A DNA stretch of 64,000 nucleotides. Origin: Stutzerimonas stutzeri. Its GTDB lineage: Bacteria; Pseudomonadota; Gammaproteobacteria; Pseudomonadales; Pseudomonadaceae. A model generated the notes under the pieces. That model had not been told where the DNA came from. It searched no databases and worked only from the letters and a program-made list of their open reading frames with translations. The stretch is taken from NCBI RefSeq assembly GCF_015291885.1, contig NZ_CP036186.1, forward strand, positions 3,003,001-3,067,000. The letters run 5' to 3'. Made by a program: the position numbers and the translations under genes. Below, piece by piece: positions 1 through 8,589 of the stretch (position 1 is the stretch's first letter; each line of letters starts with the position of its first letter).

Positions 1-190
1 GTCAAACGCCTGCACCAAGCCAACGGCCGAATCTAGATTAGCCCCTCCACTTCTGGAGGGGCGTGTTCTACCCCTGGCTGGCCAGCAGGCTAACGGAAAT
101 GCAATCGCCGCTACAGCCTACTGTCATCAGAGCAGCCGGCGATGCCGGCTGTCATTCCTTTCAGGCCAAGCACACCGCAACAACTGAAAT
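1..190. other. Left-edge region beside the integrase, probably island DNA
   Basis: No complete gene is visible here. In frame 1 of the plus strand the first 36 bases read as an open tail ending in TAG at 34-36, which could be the last codons of a gene cut by the window edge, but eleven codons cannot support a call. The segment ends at the 3' end of the integrase gene. Confidence 0.4.
41..62 (+). terminator. Perfect hairpin, possible terminator
   Basis: A 9-bp perfect inverted repeat (GCCCCTCCA / TGGAGGGGC) encloses a 4-base loop. The following bases GTGTTCTA are only weakly T-rich. It lies five bases after a possible stop codon at 34-36, so it could end a plus-strand gene entering from the left and meet the convergent integrase transcript. 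Confidence 0.45.
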
Positions 191-1594
191 CTAAGCTCTA
201 GCCACCATCGACAGGCGCTCAATAGGCCCACCAACTGACGACCCCAGAATTAGCGACTTACCATCATCCACAGGGTCGAAGGACATTTCCGCACCTTGGT
301 CTAGCAGCGGCATACCATCGAAGCGGATAGTAAGGTGCGTACTGGCCGCTTTGACCTTGTTCTGCTCTAACAAATCGAGCCGATCGGCCCAGTCTTGCAT
401 CATTTTCCGGCGGGGCTCCACATACAGAGCGTGGTTGTACGTGGCGCTGACCTTGTTGGGGTCCGCGTGCGAGAGCTGGGCGTCCACCCAGTTCTTGGGG
501 TAACCAAACTCGTTGAGCGCCGTGGAGAGCTTGCCACGGATGCCGTGACCAGTGAGCAAATCTTTATAGCCCATGCGCTTGATCGCGCCGTTCAGCGTGT
601 TCTCGCTAATGCGCATTCTCAGCTCGCTTCGGTGTGCAAGTAGATAGCGCTGGGCTGGCTTGGTCTGCTCCAGCAGATAGCGAACGATCTCGATGGCTTG
701 GACCGATAACGGCACGACATAGGGCGGAATATCCTGCGGCCTCTGTCCACGCTTGCGCATACCATCCTGCAGCTGCTTGACCACCTCAGGGGGAATGATC
801 CACAAGCCGCGCTCAAGATCGAACTGATCCGGAGTCGCCAGGCGGAGCTCCCCAGTACGCACACCCGTCAACAACAACAGACGAATACCAAGTTGCGTGG
901 TGAACCTGCCTCTATAGCGGCGTAGCTTGTTCAGCAGATTGGGCAGTTCAGGTAGCCGCAGGAAGGGATTATTGACCACAGGTGGCTTGGGGATAGCAAC
1001 AACATCCAAGTCCGATGCTGGATTGCTTTCCAGCCCTGCGACTTTCACCATCGCAAAGCGGAACAACTGCCTGAGCCAGGTGCGCACTTTCTCGGCAGTG
1101 GTGAATGCCCTGCGCTGCTCGATACTCACGAGCACGTCCAACAGGTCGGGACGGCAAATATCAAAGATGGATACGGAGCCTAACGCGGGCAACACGTCTT
1201 TATCGAAGATACGCTGGATCTGCGAGAGGGTACTTTGCCTGCCTTCCTTGAGTTCCAGCTTTCGGTGCGCAAGCCACTGCAGATACACCACCTTGAAGCT
1301 GTTCTCCGTCGCGAAACAGACAGCTCGAAGTTTTTGCTTACGATCAATCTTGGGATTGATGCCTTTCGCCACCAGGGCGCGGGCCTCATCGCGTAATGCA
1401 CGTGCTTCCCGAAGGCTAACCTTCGGATAGGTGCCCAGCGACATTCGTTTCTGTTTGGTAGCCCAGTAATATCTGAAGTGCCAAGACTTTCCGCCAGCGG
1501 CAGATACCGCCAGAGAAAGGCCATCGAAGTCGGTGAGGGTATAGTCTTTGCCAGTCGCCCGAGCCTGCCGGACAGTGACGTCTGTGAGCGCCAT
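191..1594 (-). CDS. P4-type tyrosine integrase (genomic island integrase)
   Basis: This is a 467-residue site-specific recombinase of the tyrosine integrase family. The N-terminus (about 1-90) matches the Arm-binding DUF4102 domain of P4/CP4-like integrases, followed by a core-binding domain (about 100-200) and the catalytic domain. Catalytic residues can be read: Arg246 in TGVRTGEL, His350 and Arg353 in GHGIRG, His376 in LSHAD and nucleophile Tyr386 in ATYNHA. The ATG at 1594 was chosen because an AGGAG stands six bases before it; an ATG 18 bases upstream lacks this. The gene starts 225 bp beyond the 3' end of tRNA-Gly on the same strand, the usual arrangement for islands inserted into tRNA genes. 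The rest of the island would lie left of the window. Confidence 0.95.
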   Translation of the reverse strand: MALTDVTVRQARATGKDYTLTDFDGLSLAVSAAGGKSWHFRYYWATKQKRMSLGTYPKVSLREARALRDEARALVAKGINPKIDRKQKLRAVCFATENSFKVVYLQWLAHRKLELKEGRQSTLSQIQRIFDKDVLPALGSVSIFDICRPDLLDVLVSIEQRRAFTTAEKVRTWLRQLFRFAMVKVAGLESNPASDLDVVAIPKPPVVNNPFLRLPELPNLLNKLRRYRGRFTTQLGIRLLLLTGVRTGELRLATPDQFDLERGLWIIPPEVVKQLQDGMRKRGQRPQDIPPYVVPLSVQAIEIVRYLLEQTKPAQRYLLAHRSELRMRISENTLNGAIKRMGYKDLLTGHGIRGKLSTALNEFGYPKNWVDAQLSHADPNKVSATYNHALYVEPRRKMMQDWADRLDLLEQNKVKAASTHLTIRFDGMPLLDQGAEMSFDPVDDGKSLILGSSVGGPIERLSMVARA

Positions 1595-1750
1595 GGTATA
1601 GCTCCTGAACATAGGTCAGGGCTAGATGCTTGTCTCGCAGGCCACGCTCCTCCAGCAACAATCCGGAAACCACGCGCCCCGTAAGATGGACTTAAAACTG
1701 GACTCAAACGTCCTGGCTGGGGGTGGTTTACAGTGGATTTCACTGGAACG

Positions 1751-1772
1751 AAAAAAGGGCCTTACGGCCCTT
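1751..1772 (-). terminator. Rho-independent terminator of the tRNA-Glu/tRNA-Gly unit
   Basis: On the minus strand a 7-bp stem (AAGGGCC / GGCCCTT) with a GTAA loop runs into a run of six T. It stands 47 bp after the CCA end of tRNA-Gly and before the integrase, so the integrase probably needs its own promoter. Confidence 0.8.
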
Positions 1773-1818
1773 ACTTCAATGACTTATAGGCTTCAGTGGA
1801 CGTCTATAGATCATAATT

Positions 1819-1894
<76 letters not shown>

Positions 1895-1911
1895 GCTACT
1901 TTTACAGAAAA

Positions 1912-1987
1912 TGGCGTCCCCTAGGGGACTCGAACCCCTGTTACCGCCGTGAAAGGGCGGTGTCCTAGGCCACTAGACGAAGGGGAC
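1912..1987 (-). tRNA. tRNA-Glu (anticodon UUC)
   Basis: A 76-base cloverleaf is read on the minus strand, beginning GTCCCCTTCGTCTAG and ending with an encoded CCA. The anticodon loop CCTTTCACG gives anticodon TTC. It is 17 bp upstream of tRNA-Gly and co-transcribed with it from the promoter at 2061-2089. Confidence 0.97.
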
Positions 1988-2060
1988 GCTGCCCGGAAAC
2001 CACAAGTTTCATTCCGGCTTGCAGCGCTCTGTTTGGTGCTTCACGCTGCAAGTGGCGCGC

Positions 2061-2089
2061 ATTCTATGGAGGCCTCCAAGAGTCGTCAA
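2061..2089 (-). promoter_or_regulatory. Sigma-70 promoter of the tRNA-Glu/tRNA-Gly unit
   Basis: On the minus strand a -35 box TTGACG is followed after exactly 17 bases by a -10 box TAGAAT and a GC-rich discriminator GCGCGCC, typical of stringently controlled stable-RNA promoters. The predicted start near 2054 leaves about 66 bases of leader before tRNA-Glu. Confidence 0.75.
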
Positions 2090-2203
2090 GCATAGTTTAG
2101 AAAAAAATTTCTCTACGTGGCTCAGCTGCAATAGAAGCTATCGGCCGCACCGCCGAGCCACTACACTCAGGCGAAAGACCAGCGGCGCGCGAGGTACAAT
2201 CAA

Positions 2204-2971
2204 GTGTCCCCACTTATGATCACGGGCCTGGTCCTGGCCGGGGCCTTTCTACTGGTCGGCATCGTGTACACGATCCAGATCGTCGAAAAGGGCAATTTGG
2301 AAAAGGCCCGCAAGCGCGCAGACTTGACTGACCGCTGCCGCCGCTGTGCCAATCTGTCCGATAGCCTTCCAGGACAGATGATGACGCCGGCCCTCAAGTT
2401 ACTGCTGTCGCGGCTCGAACTCGCCCTGAGCGAGCGTCTGCAGCCGCTGGACAAGGGTAACGAAAAACTCGCTTCGCGCATTCAGACGCTACGCGCTGAC
2501 GTGGCGAAGGGCGATGGCATCGAGGTACGCAATCCACCACGGCAGATTCTGACCGAAGCGCAAGCCAAGGAAAGTCGCTTCATGCTCGAAGACCTTCATG
2601 CGCAGATCGTTCATGCGACCAAAGAAGGGCTGCTGCAGAAAGCTGAGGCCAAACGCTGGGTGCAGGACATCCAACGCATGTTGGCCATTTTGCATATCGA
2701 GTTCTTCACCAGCCTGGGCAAGCTTGCATTGCAACAGGGCCAGCCACAGCGCGCGCGCCTGGCGTTCGAACGAGGCATTCAGCACATTCGCCGCCAGCCG
2801 GCACCGGCCCCTTACCAAGCCCAGCTGCAACAGCTGGAGGCGCTGCTCGAGCATTCAAACGCTCTGGTACTGAATAACGAGCAGCCCAAAGCAGAAATGC
2901 CCAACGAGCTGGAAGAAGGGTTGAAAGCGTTCGATGACGAAGATCTCTGGAAGAAGAACAACGTCTATTGA
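2204..2971 (+). CDS. Uncharacterised membrane-anchored protein
   Basis: This 255-residue protein has one N-terminal membrane helix (about 5-24, ITGLVLAGAFLLVGIVYTIQ) followed by a long charged, probably helical cytoplasmic part. A CRRC pair occurs near residue 45 and the middle (about 110-230) looks like TPR-style helices. The GTG at 2204 was preferred over the ATG at 2216 because GAGG stands nine bases before the GTG. The GST gene follows after 51 bp in the same direction, so they may be co-transcribed. I recognise it only as a Pseudomonas-type hypothetical protein; no function can be assigned. Confidence 0.8.
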   Translation: MSPLMITGLVLAGAFLLVGIVYTIQIVEKGNLEKARKRADLTDRCRRCANLSDSLPGQMMTPALKLLLSRLELALSERLQPLDKGNEKLASRIQTLRADVAKGDGIEVRNPPRQILTEAQAKESRFMLEDLHAQIVHATKEGLLQKAEAKRWVQDIQRMLAILHIEFFTSLGKLALQQGQPQRARLAFERGIQHIRRQPAPAPYQAQLQQLEALLEHSNALVLNNEQPKAEMPNELEEGLKAFDDEDLWKKNNVY

Positions 2972-3022
2972 TGGTTCACCATCCGGCGCCTTGAAAGGAC
3001 CGATTAGCTGCGGAGAACAATA

Positions 3023-3700
3023 ATGGCTTTAACCCTTTACGGCGTGCCCCTCTCCCCCTTCGTACGCAAGGTGCGCCTGTGCCTGCAGGAAAAGGGACTC
3101 GACTATAAGCTCGAAACGGTCATGCCCTTTACACCGCCGCAGTGGTATCTGGAAATCAATCCCCTAGGCCGCATTCCAGCGCTCAAGGACGGCGACTGCA
3201 CCCTCGCCGATTCCAGCGTGATCTGCCAGTACCTGGAAGAAGCCTATCCCGATACCGTCGCGCTTTACGGAAACACAGCCCAAGACCGTGGCCGAATCCG
3301 TTGGCTGGAAAAGTACGCTGACTATGAACTGGCGCCCCTGACTACCTTCACCGTCTTCCGCAACCGAATCCTCAAGCCAACCTCCGGCCATCCTTGTAAC
3401 GAAGAGGCCGTGCAGGCAGCTCTGCAGCAGAAGCTACCGCCGCACTTCGATTACCTGGAGCAGCAACTTGGCCAGCAGGGCTTCTTCGTCGGAGATCGGC
3501 TCTCGATGGCCGATATCGCCATAGCCTGCCAGTTGATCAATATGGCGCACGGCGGCGAACAGCTCGACGCGCAACGCTGGCCAGGCCTGGCTGGTCATCA
3601 TGCTCGTATGCTGGCGTTGCCTTCGGCCTCAGGCATGCTGCCGGACGAGCAGCGCATGAACGCCAAACTCAAGGAAATGGGCAAGGCCGCTACTGCCTGA
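3023..3700 (+). CDS. Glutathione S-transferase family protein
   Basis: This 225-residue cytosolic protein has the two-domain GST layout. The thioredoxin-like N-domain carries LSPFVRKVR with a candidate catalytic Ser11, the cis-proline motif NPLGRIPALKDGD and the glutathione-binding ADSSVI. The helical C-domain follows, with GFFVGDRLSMADIA (N-capping box) near residue 155. It should conjugate glutathione to electrophiles or act in thiol redox chemistry; the substrate cannot be read from sequence. The neighbourhood is rich in redox repair genes (glutathione peroxidase, msrB). Confidence 0.92.
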   Translation: MALTLYGVPLSPFVRKVRLCLQEKGLDYKLETVMPFTPPQWYLEINPLGRIPALKDGDCTLADSSVICQYLEEAYPDTVALYGNTAQDRGRIRWLEKYADYELAPLTTFTVFRNRILKPTSGHPCNEEAVQAALQQKLPPHFDYLEQQLGQQGFFVGDRLSMADIAIACQLINMAHGGEQLDAQRWPGLAGHHARMLALPSASGMLPDEQRMNAKLKEMGKAATA

Positions 3701-3785
3701 ACCACGCCGCCCGAGCAATGCCCGCTGCGATACGCGCAGCAGGCAGCGATGGCGGGTGGTTGCTGGCGAACCCTTCACGATCCCT

Positions 3786-4676
3786 TCAGCCCCGGGCCTC
3801 CAGCAAACGCTTACCTACCCACTGACGGGCGTACTGGTAGGCACAGCGGCCATTGCGATTGCCGCGTCCGGTGGCCCAGCGAATTGCATCCTTCTCCAAC
3901 GCTTCATCCCAGTCCCACTGCAACTTCGCGTTTCGCGCCAGCGAGTCGATCCAGTGACGCACCACGCTGAGGTAGTGTTGCTGGGTAAAGGGGTAGAACG
4001 ACAGCCATAAACCAAAACGGTCGGACAACGCGATTTTGTCTTCCACCGCTTCGTTCGGGTGCAGTTCGCCGTCGACCATCTGCCAGTTTTCGTTGTCACT
4101 CTGCCGCTCCGGCACCAAATGCCGGCGGTTCGACGTCGCATATAGCAGGACATTTTCCGGTGCTCGTTCCAGAGAGCCGTCCAGCACGCTCTTGAGCACA
4201 CGGTAATCGCCCTCTCCCGCCTCGAACGAAAGGTCGTCACAAAACAGAACGAATGCCTGACGCAATCCTGCGAGTTGCTCGACAACTCGCGGCAGATCCG
4301 CCAGATGATCACGTTCGATCTCGATCAAGCGCAGCCCGCTCGCGGCATATTCGGCCAGCAACGCGCGAATCAGCGAGGATTTGCCGGTCCCTCGGGCACC
4401 CCAGAGCAGCACATGATTGGCCGGCAGGCCATCGACGAACTGACGGGTATTGGCAGCCAGCAAGTCACGCTGGCGATCAACGCCGATCAAATCAGCCAGA
4501 CTCAGATCCAGATTGACTTCCAGCGGCGCCAGGAAGCCGCTGCGGGCGTCACGCTGCCAGCGCGCCGCCAAGGTGCGATCCCAATCGATGACGGGAGGCT
4601 GAACCGGTAGCAGCGGCTCGATACGCGCCAGCAGGCCCTCTGCACGTTGCAGGAAGGCTTTCAATTCGACATCCAT
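3786..4676 (-). CDS. DUF815-family AAA+ ATPase
   Basis: This 296-residue protein carries a Walker A motif GARGTGKSS near residue 95, a Walker B-like FVLFCDDLSF and a sensor-like LLYATSNRRHL, matching the DUF815 group of AAA+ ATPases. The in-frame start at 4676 was chosen because GGAG lies five bases upstream. The partner or substrate of this family is not known to me. The gene converges on the GST gene with an 85-bp gap and lies downstream of the msrB-gpx unit, separated from it by a terminator, so it is probably transcribed on its own. Confidence 0.88.
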   Translation of the reverse strand: MDVELKAFLQRAEGLLARIEPLLPVQPPVIDWDRTLAARWQRDARSGFLAPLEVNLDLSLADLIGVDRQRDLLAANTRQFVDGLPANHVLLWGARGTGKSSLIRALLAEYAASGLRLIEIERDHLADLPRVVEQLAGLRQAFVLFCDDLSFEAGEGDYRVLKSVLDGSLERAPENVLLYATSNRRHLVPERQSDNENWQMVDGELHPNEAVEDKIALSDRFGLWLSFYPFTQQHYLSVVRHWIDSLARNAKLQWDWDEALEKDAIRWATGRGNRNGRCAYQYARQWVGKRLLEARG

Positions 4677-4692
4677 GGAGACTCCAGATACT

Positions 4693-4715
4693 AAAAGGCC
4701 CGGTTGAACCGGACC
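4693..4715 (-). terminator. Terminator of the msrB-glutathione peroxidase unit
   Basis: On the minus strand a 7-bp stem (GGTCCGG / CCGGGCC, one G-U pair) with a TTCAA loop is followed by TTTT. It sits between the peroxidase stop and the DUF815 start codon. Confidence 0.65.
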
Positions 4716-4761
4716 GAACAACTCGCGATGGGCTGGCCTAACAGCGCCCTTGCCTGAACCG

Positions 4762-5244
4762 CTAAAGCAGTGCTTCGATTTCTGCGGCCAGCGCTTGAGG
4801 GCTGGTGCGCGAGGAATATCGCTTCACCGTCCCGCCCTGATCGGCAACGAGAAATTTGGTGAAGTTCCACTTGATAGCCTTGCTGCCCAGCAGGCCAGGC
4901 GCTCGCTTTTTCAATCCGATAAATAGCGGATGGGCCTCCCCACCGTTGACCTCGACCTTGGCGAACAGCGGAAAGGAAACACCGAAGCGTCGCTCACAGA
5001 ATGCGGCAATTTCCTGCTCGCCATCCGGCTCCTGCCCACCAAATTGATTGCATGGAAAACCAAGCACCACCAGCCCGCGCTCGCCATAACGCTGCCACAG
5101 CTCCTCCAACCCCTTGTACTGGGGCGTGAAACCACACTGACTGGCAGTATTCACAACCAGCAGCACCTTGGCGCCGAAATCAGCGAGCGTCTTCTGCTCA
5201 CCCTCGATGGTGACGCAGGGGATGTCCAACAATGGATCGTGCAT
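4762..5244 (-). CDS. Glutathione peroxidase (thiol peroxidase, BtuE/Gpx type)
   Basis: This 160-residue peroxidase reduces hydrogen peroxide and organic peroxides. The catalytic cysteine is Cys37 in NTASQCGFT, and the rest of the catalytic tetrad is visible as FPCNQFGGQEP and KWNFTKF. It is the cysteine, not selenocysteine, form; such enzymes often take electrons from thioredoxin rather than glutathione. The start at 5244 follows AAGGAG. The gene lies 26 bp after msrB in the same direction, so the two oxidative-repair enzymes are probably one operon. Confidence 0.95.
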   Translation of the reverse strand: MHDPLLDIPCVTIEGEQKTLADFGAKVLLVVNTASQCGFTPQYKGLEELWQRYGERGLVVLGFPCNQFGGQEPDGEQEIAAFCERRFGVSFPLFAKVEVNGGEAHPLFIGLKKRAPGLLGSKAIKWNFTKFLVADQGGTVKRYSSRTSPQALAAEIEALL

Positions 5245-5270
5245 ACATGGCTCCTTGCGGCCGGCGGAGC

Positions 5271-5669
5271 TCAAGCTTCGCGCGGTTCCAGATTGAGAGA
5301 AGCCGAATTGATGCAGTAACGCAGTCCGGTTGGCTGTGGGCCATCAGGAAACACATGACCAAGATGAGCATCGCAGCGGGCGCATCTGACCTCGATCCGA
5401 TGCATGCCGTGACTGAAATCGTCGATGCTGGCAATGGCAGTATCGCTCACGGGCTGGAAATAGCTGGGCCAACCGCAGCCAGAATCGAACTTGGCATCCG
5501 AGTCGAACAGCGGTGTACGGCAGCATGCACAGTGATAGATACCGGTTGTCTTGGTGTCGTTGTACTTGCCTGTGAACGGGCGCTCTGTGGCACCGAGCCG
5601 GCATATCTGGAACTGCTCGTCAGAGAGTTCTTCACGCCAGACCTCGAGCGGTTTTTCCAGCTTATCCAT
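5271..5669 (-). CDS. msrB: Peptide-methionine (R)-S-oxide reductase MsrB
   Basis: This 132-residue enzyme reduces the R-epimer of methionine sulfoxide in proteins. Zinc is held by two CxxC pairs (Cys47/Cys50 and Cys96/Cys99), the catalytic Cys119 lies in [10 protein letters not shown] and Cys65 in SGCGWPSY is in the resolving position. The start at 5669 follows GAGGAG. It is the first gene of a two-gene unit with the downstream peroxidase and is divergent from alaA. The 190 bp between msrB and alaA must hold both promoters, but I could not identify either with confidence. Confidence 0.96.
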   Translation of the reverse strand: MDKLEKPLEVWREELSDEQFQICRLGATERPFTGKYNDTKTTGIYHCACCRTPLFDSDAKFDSGCGWPSYFQPVSDTAIASIDDFSHGMHRIEVRCARCDAHLGHVFPDGPQPTGLRYCINSASLNLEPREA

Positions 5670-5859
5670 CGATACACTCCTCAGCTCAAAAAAGGCCGAT
5701 CTGTACCTTTTCCGGTGGTCGGGGCGCACGTATCATGCGTCCCTCTTCGACGCCTAGTCTGGCAGCGGGGTTTCCTACTGCCAAGGCGCCCGGGTTCATG
5801 CCAAACGTGACCAGCCATTTCCGGAACTGGCGCGTTTTCACTTCGGGACACTCAGGATC

Positions 5860-7071
5860 ATGCAGGTCAGCAAATCGAACAAGCTCGCCAATGTCTGCTA
5901 CGACATCCGCGGGCCCGTGCTAAAGCACGCCAAGCGGCTGGAAGAGGAAGGCCATCGCATCCTCAAGCTGAATATCGGCAACCCAGCGCCGTTCGGTTTC
6001 GAAGCACCGGAGGAAATCCTCCAGGACGTGATCCGCAATCTGCCCACTGCGCAAGGCTACAGCGATTCGAAAGGCCTGTTCAGTGCGCGCAAGGCAATCA
6101 TGCAGTACTACCAGCAGAAGCAGGTGGAGGGCGTCGGCATCGAGGATATCTACCTCGGTAACGGCGTATCCGAGCTGATTGTCATGTCCATGCAGGCCCT
6201 GCTCAACAATGGCGACGAGGTACTGATTCCCGCGCCGGACTACCCGCTGTGGACCGCCGCGGTCAGCCTGGCTGGCGGAAAGCCGGTGCATTACCTCTGC
6301 GATGAACAGGCCAACTGGTGGCCGGATCTGGCCGACATCAAAGCCAAGATCACGTCGAACACCAAGGCACTGGTCCTGATCAACCCGAACAACCCTACCG
6401 GCGCGGTCTATCCGAAGGAAGTGCTTGAGGGTATGGTCGAGCTGGCCCGTCAGCACAAGCTGGTGCTGTTCTCCGACGAGATCTACGACAAGATTCTGTA
6501 TGACGATGCAGTGCACATTTCCACTGCATCGCTGGCACCGGACGTGCTGTGCCTGACCTTCAACGGCCTGTCCAAGTCGTACCGCGTTGCCGGCTTCCGC
6601 TCCGGCTGGGTAGCGATCTCCGGCCCCAAGCACAAGGCTCAGAGCTACATCGAAGGCCTGGATATCCTTGCCAACATGCGCCTGTGCGCCAACGTGCCGT
6701 CACAGCACGCCATCCAGACCGCACTGGGCGGCTACCAGAGCATCAACGATCTGGTACTGCCGCCGGGTCGCCTGCTCGAGCAGCGTAACCGCACCTGGGA
6801 GCTGCTCAACGATATTCCCGGCATCAGCTGCGTCAAACCAATGGGGGCGCTGTACGCCTTCCCGCGCATCGACCCGAAGATCTGTCCGATTCACAACGAC
6901 GAGAAGTTCGTGCTCGACCTGCTGCTGGCCGAAAAGCTGTTGATCGTCCAGGGCACGGCATTCAACTGGCCGTGGCCCGATCATTTCCGCGTGGTAACCC
7001 TGCCCCGCGTAGACGATCTGGAACAGGCCATTGGACGTATCGGCAACTTCCTCAAGACTTATCAGCAGTAA
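5860..7071 (+). CDS. alaA: Glutamate-pyruvate aminotransferase AlaA
   Basis: This 403-residue PLP-dependent class I aminotransferase makes alanine from pyruvate and glutamate. Conserved landmarks are the phosphate-binding YLGNGVSELI, NPNNPTG near 176-182, FSDEIYD and the PLP lysine Lys239 in NGLSKSYRVAGFRSGW. Length and sequence fit AlaA (YfbQ) of gammaproteobacteria. The ATG is preceded by CAGGA. The next gene starts four bases after its stop and is surely co-transcribed. Confidence 0.95.
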   Translation: MQVSKSNKLANVCYDIRGPVLKHAKRLEEEGHRILKLNIGNPAPFGFEAPEEILQDVIRNLPTAQGYSDSKGLFSARKAIMQYYQQKQVEGVGIEDIYLGNGVSELIVMSMQALLNNGDEVLIPAPDYPLWTAAVSLAGGKPVHYLCDEQANWWPDLADIKAKITSNTKALVLINPNNPTGAVYPKEVLEGMVELARQHKLVLFSDEIYDKILYDDAVHISTASLAPDVLCLTFNGLSKSYRVAGFRSGWVAISGPKHKAQSYIEGLDILANMRLCANVPSQHAIQTALGGYQSINDLVLPPGRLLEQRNRTWELLNDIPGISCVKPMGALYAFPRIDPKICPIHNDEKFVLDLLLAEKLLIVQGTAFNWPWPDHFRVVTLPRVDDLEQAIGRIGNFLKTYQQ

Positions 7072-7075
7072 AACG

Positions 7076-7546
7076 ATGGACCTGCAGATCGACGATTTCT
7101 ACAAGGATGCAGCGAGCGGCCTGCTCATGCTCTATCAGGCCTTTCCGCGCAAGGTTGCGCTTTATGTCGAAGATCTGATCGGCCGGGAGGAGCCGGATGA
7201 GTTCGGCCTCCCCTCCAAACGCCACCAAAGCTGCTTGAGCGCACTGCTCTGGCTTGCCGAAGAAGGCTATCTGCGATTCGATAGCACCATTCATTTCCAG
7301 GCGCTTGACCAGGCGGTGCTTACCGAAAAAGGCTTCGTGCGCCTCACGCGCGGCGTCCCGGGACACATCGCTGGGGACCACAGCCTGCCTCCGAGCGTGC
7401 TCCGCATTCAGGCGAGCCTCGCCCATCAGCTTCGCGATGCACTGAAGAACAGGCACGGCGAGCGTGTCGCTCAACTTGCCCGACTGCTGTTCGAAAACGA
7501 GCTGGGTGCACCTTTGCACCCGAGCCTGGCTGGGCAAGCGACATAG
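7076..7546 (+). CDS. Uncharacterised protein coupled to alaA
   Basis: This 156-residue soluble protein begins MDLQIDDFYKDAA and has a middle part (LSALLWLAEEGYLRF, AVLTEKGFVRL) that looks like a winged-helix fold; that is only an impression. There is no signal peptide or membrane helix. The start at 7076 is four bases after the alaA stop. As I recall, the same order (glutathione peroxidase, msrB, aminotransferase, this gene, htpX) exists in P. aeruginosa, so the context is conserved although the function is unknown. Confidence 0.85.
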   Translation: MDLQIDDFYKDAASGLLMLYQAFPRKVALYVEDLIGREEPDEFGLPSKRHQSCLSALLWLAEEGYLRFDSTIHFQALDQAVLTEKGFVRLTRGVPGHIAGDHSLPPSVLRIQASLAHQLRDALKNRHGERVAQLARLLFENELGAPLHPSLAGQAT

Positions 7547-7564
7547 CTTGAAATAGTCGCTCGG

Positions 7565-7593
7565 TTGAATAGCTCAAGGCCGCACCTTATATA
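7565..7593 (+). promoter_or_regulatory. Candidate sigma-70 promoter of htpX
   Basis: A -35 box TTGAAT and a -10 box TATATA are separated by 17 bases, with a predicted start near 7600, about 35 bases before htpX. A CTTGAAA at 7548 resembles a heat-shock -35 box, but no CCCCAT -10 follows at the right distance. Confidence 0.55.
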
Positions 7594-7634
7594 GCCTATC
7601 GTTCTTCAATTCCTACCCTGGAGTCTGCCGCAAC

Positions 7635-8507
7635 ATGATGCGCATTTTCTTGTTCCTGGCCACCAACCTTGCGGTACTGGTCATTGCCAGCATCACCCTG
7701 AAGCTGCTCGGGGTTGATCGCTACACCGGCCAGAACTACGGAAGCCTGCTGGTCTTCTGTGCGGTTTTTGGCTTCGCAGGGTCGCTGATCTCGCTGTTCA
7801 TCTCCAAGTGGATGGCGAAGATGAGTACCCGCACCGAAATCATCAGCCAGCCACGTACCCGTCATGAGCAGTGGTTGCTGCAGACGGTTGAACAGCTGTC
7901 GCGCGACGCCGGTATTAAGATGCCCGAAGTCGGGATTTTCCCTGCCTACGAAGCCAACGCCTTCGCCACCGGCTGGAACCGTAACGACGCGCTGGTCGCA
8001 GTCAGTCAGGGCCTGCTCGAGCGGTTCTCTCCAGACGAGGTCAAGGCAGTGCTGGCCCATGAGATCGGCCACGTAGCCAACGGCGATATGGTTACGTTGG
8101 CGCTGATCCAGGGTGTGGTGAACACCTTCGTGATGTTCTTCGCGCGCATCTTCGGTAATTTCGTCGACAAGGCGATCCTGAAAAATGAGGATGGTCACGG
8201 CATTGGCTACTTCGTCGCAACCATCTTCGCCGAACTGGTTTTGGGCCTGCTCGCCAGCATTATCGTCATGTGGTTCTCGCGTAAGCGCGAGTACCGTGCC
8301 GACGAGGCCGGTGCCCAGCTGGCCGGCACCAGCGCCATGATCGGGGCACTGCAGCGCCTGCGCGCCGAACAAGGCATGCCGGTGCACATGCCTGACACGC
8401 TCAAAGCATTCGGCATCAACGGCTCGCTGAAGCATGGTCTGGCCGGCCTGTTCATGACCCACCCACCGCTGGAAGAGCGCATCGAAGCGCTGCGCCAGCG
8501 CGGCTGA
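7635..8507 (+). CDS. htpX: Membrane protease HtpX
   Basis: This 290-residue zinc metalloprotease of the inner membrane takes part in quality control of membrane proteins. It has two N-terminal helices (about 4-24 and 36-57), the catalytic HEIGH motif (His142, Glu143, His146), two further helices (about 155-175 and 190-215) and the third zinc ligand region [11 protein letters not shown]. The start is ATGATG; the second ATG at 7638 is equally possible. The gene has its own promoter candidate and a clear terminator, so it is monocistronic. Confidence 0.96.
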   Translation: MMRIFLFLATNLAVLVIASITLKLLGVDRYTGQNYGSLLVFCAVFGFAGSLISLFISKWMAKMSTRTEIISQPRTRHEQWLLQTVEQLSRDAGIKMPEVGIFPAYEANAFATGWNRNDALVAVSQGLLERFSPDEVKAVLAHEIGHVANGDMVTLALIQGVVNTFVMFFARIFGNFVDKAILKNEDGHGIGYFVATIFAELVLGLLASIIVMWFSRKREYRADEAGAQLAGTSAMIGALQRLRAEQGMPVHMPDTLKAFGINGSLKHGLAGLFMTHPPLEERIEALRQRG

Positions 8508-8524
8508 CCTACGCGATATGTACC

Positions 8525-8548
8525 AAGGGCGACGTAAGTCGCCCTTTT
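8525..8548 (+). terminator. Rho-independent terminator of htpX
   Basis: A 9-bp perfect stem (AAGGGCGAC / GTCGCCCTT) with a GTAA loop runs into TTTT, 17 bp after the htpX stop codon. Confidence 0.88.
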
Positions 8549-8589
8549 CATTTGTCTATGCAGTGTCATCCCGCATACAAGGAATCACC

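Noticed and set aside
3701..3785. Inverted repeat GCTGCG/CGCAGC after the GST gene as a terminator
   Set aside because: Stem of six without any T-run on either strand.
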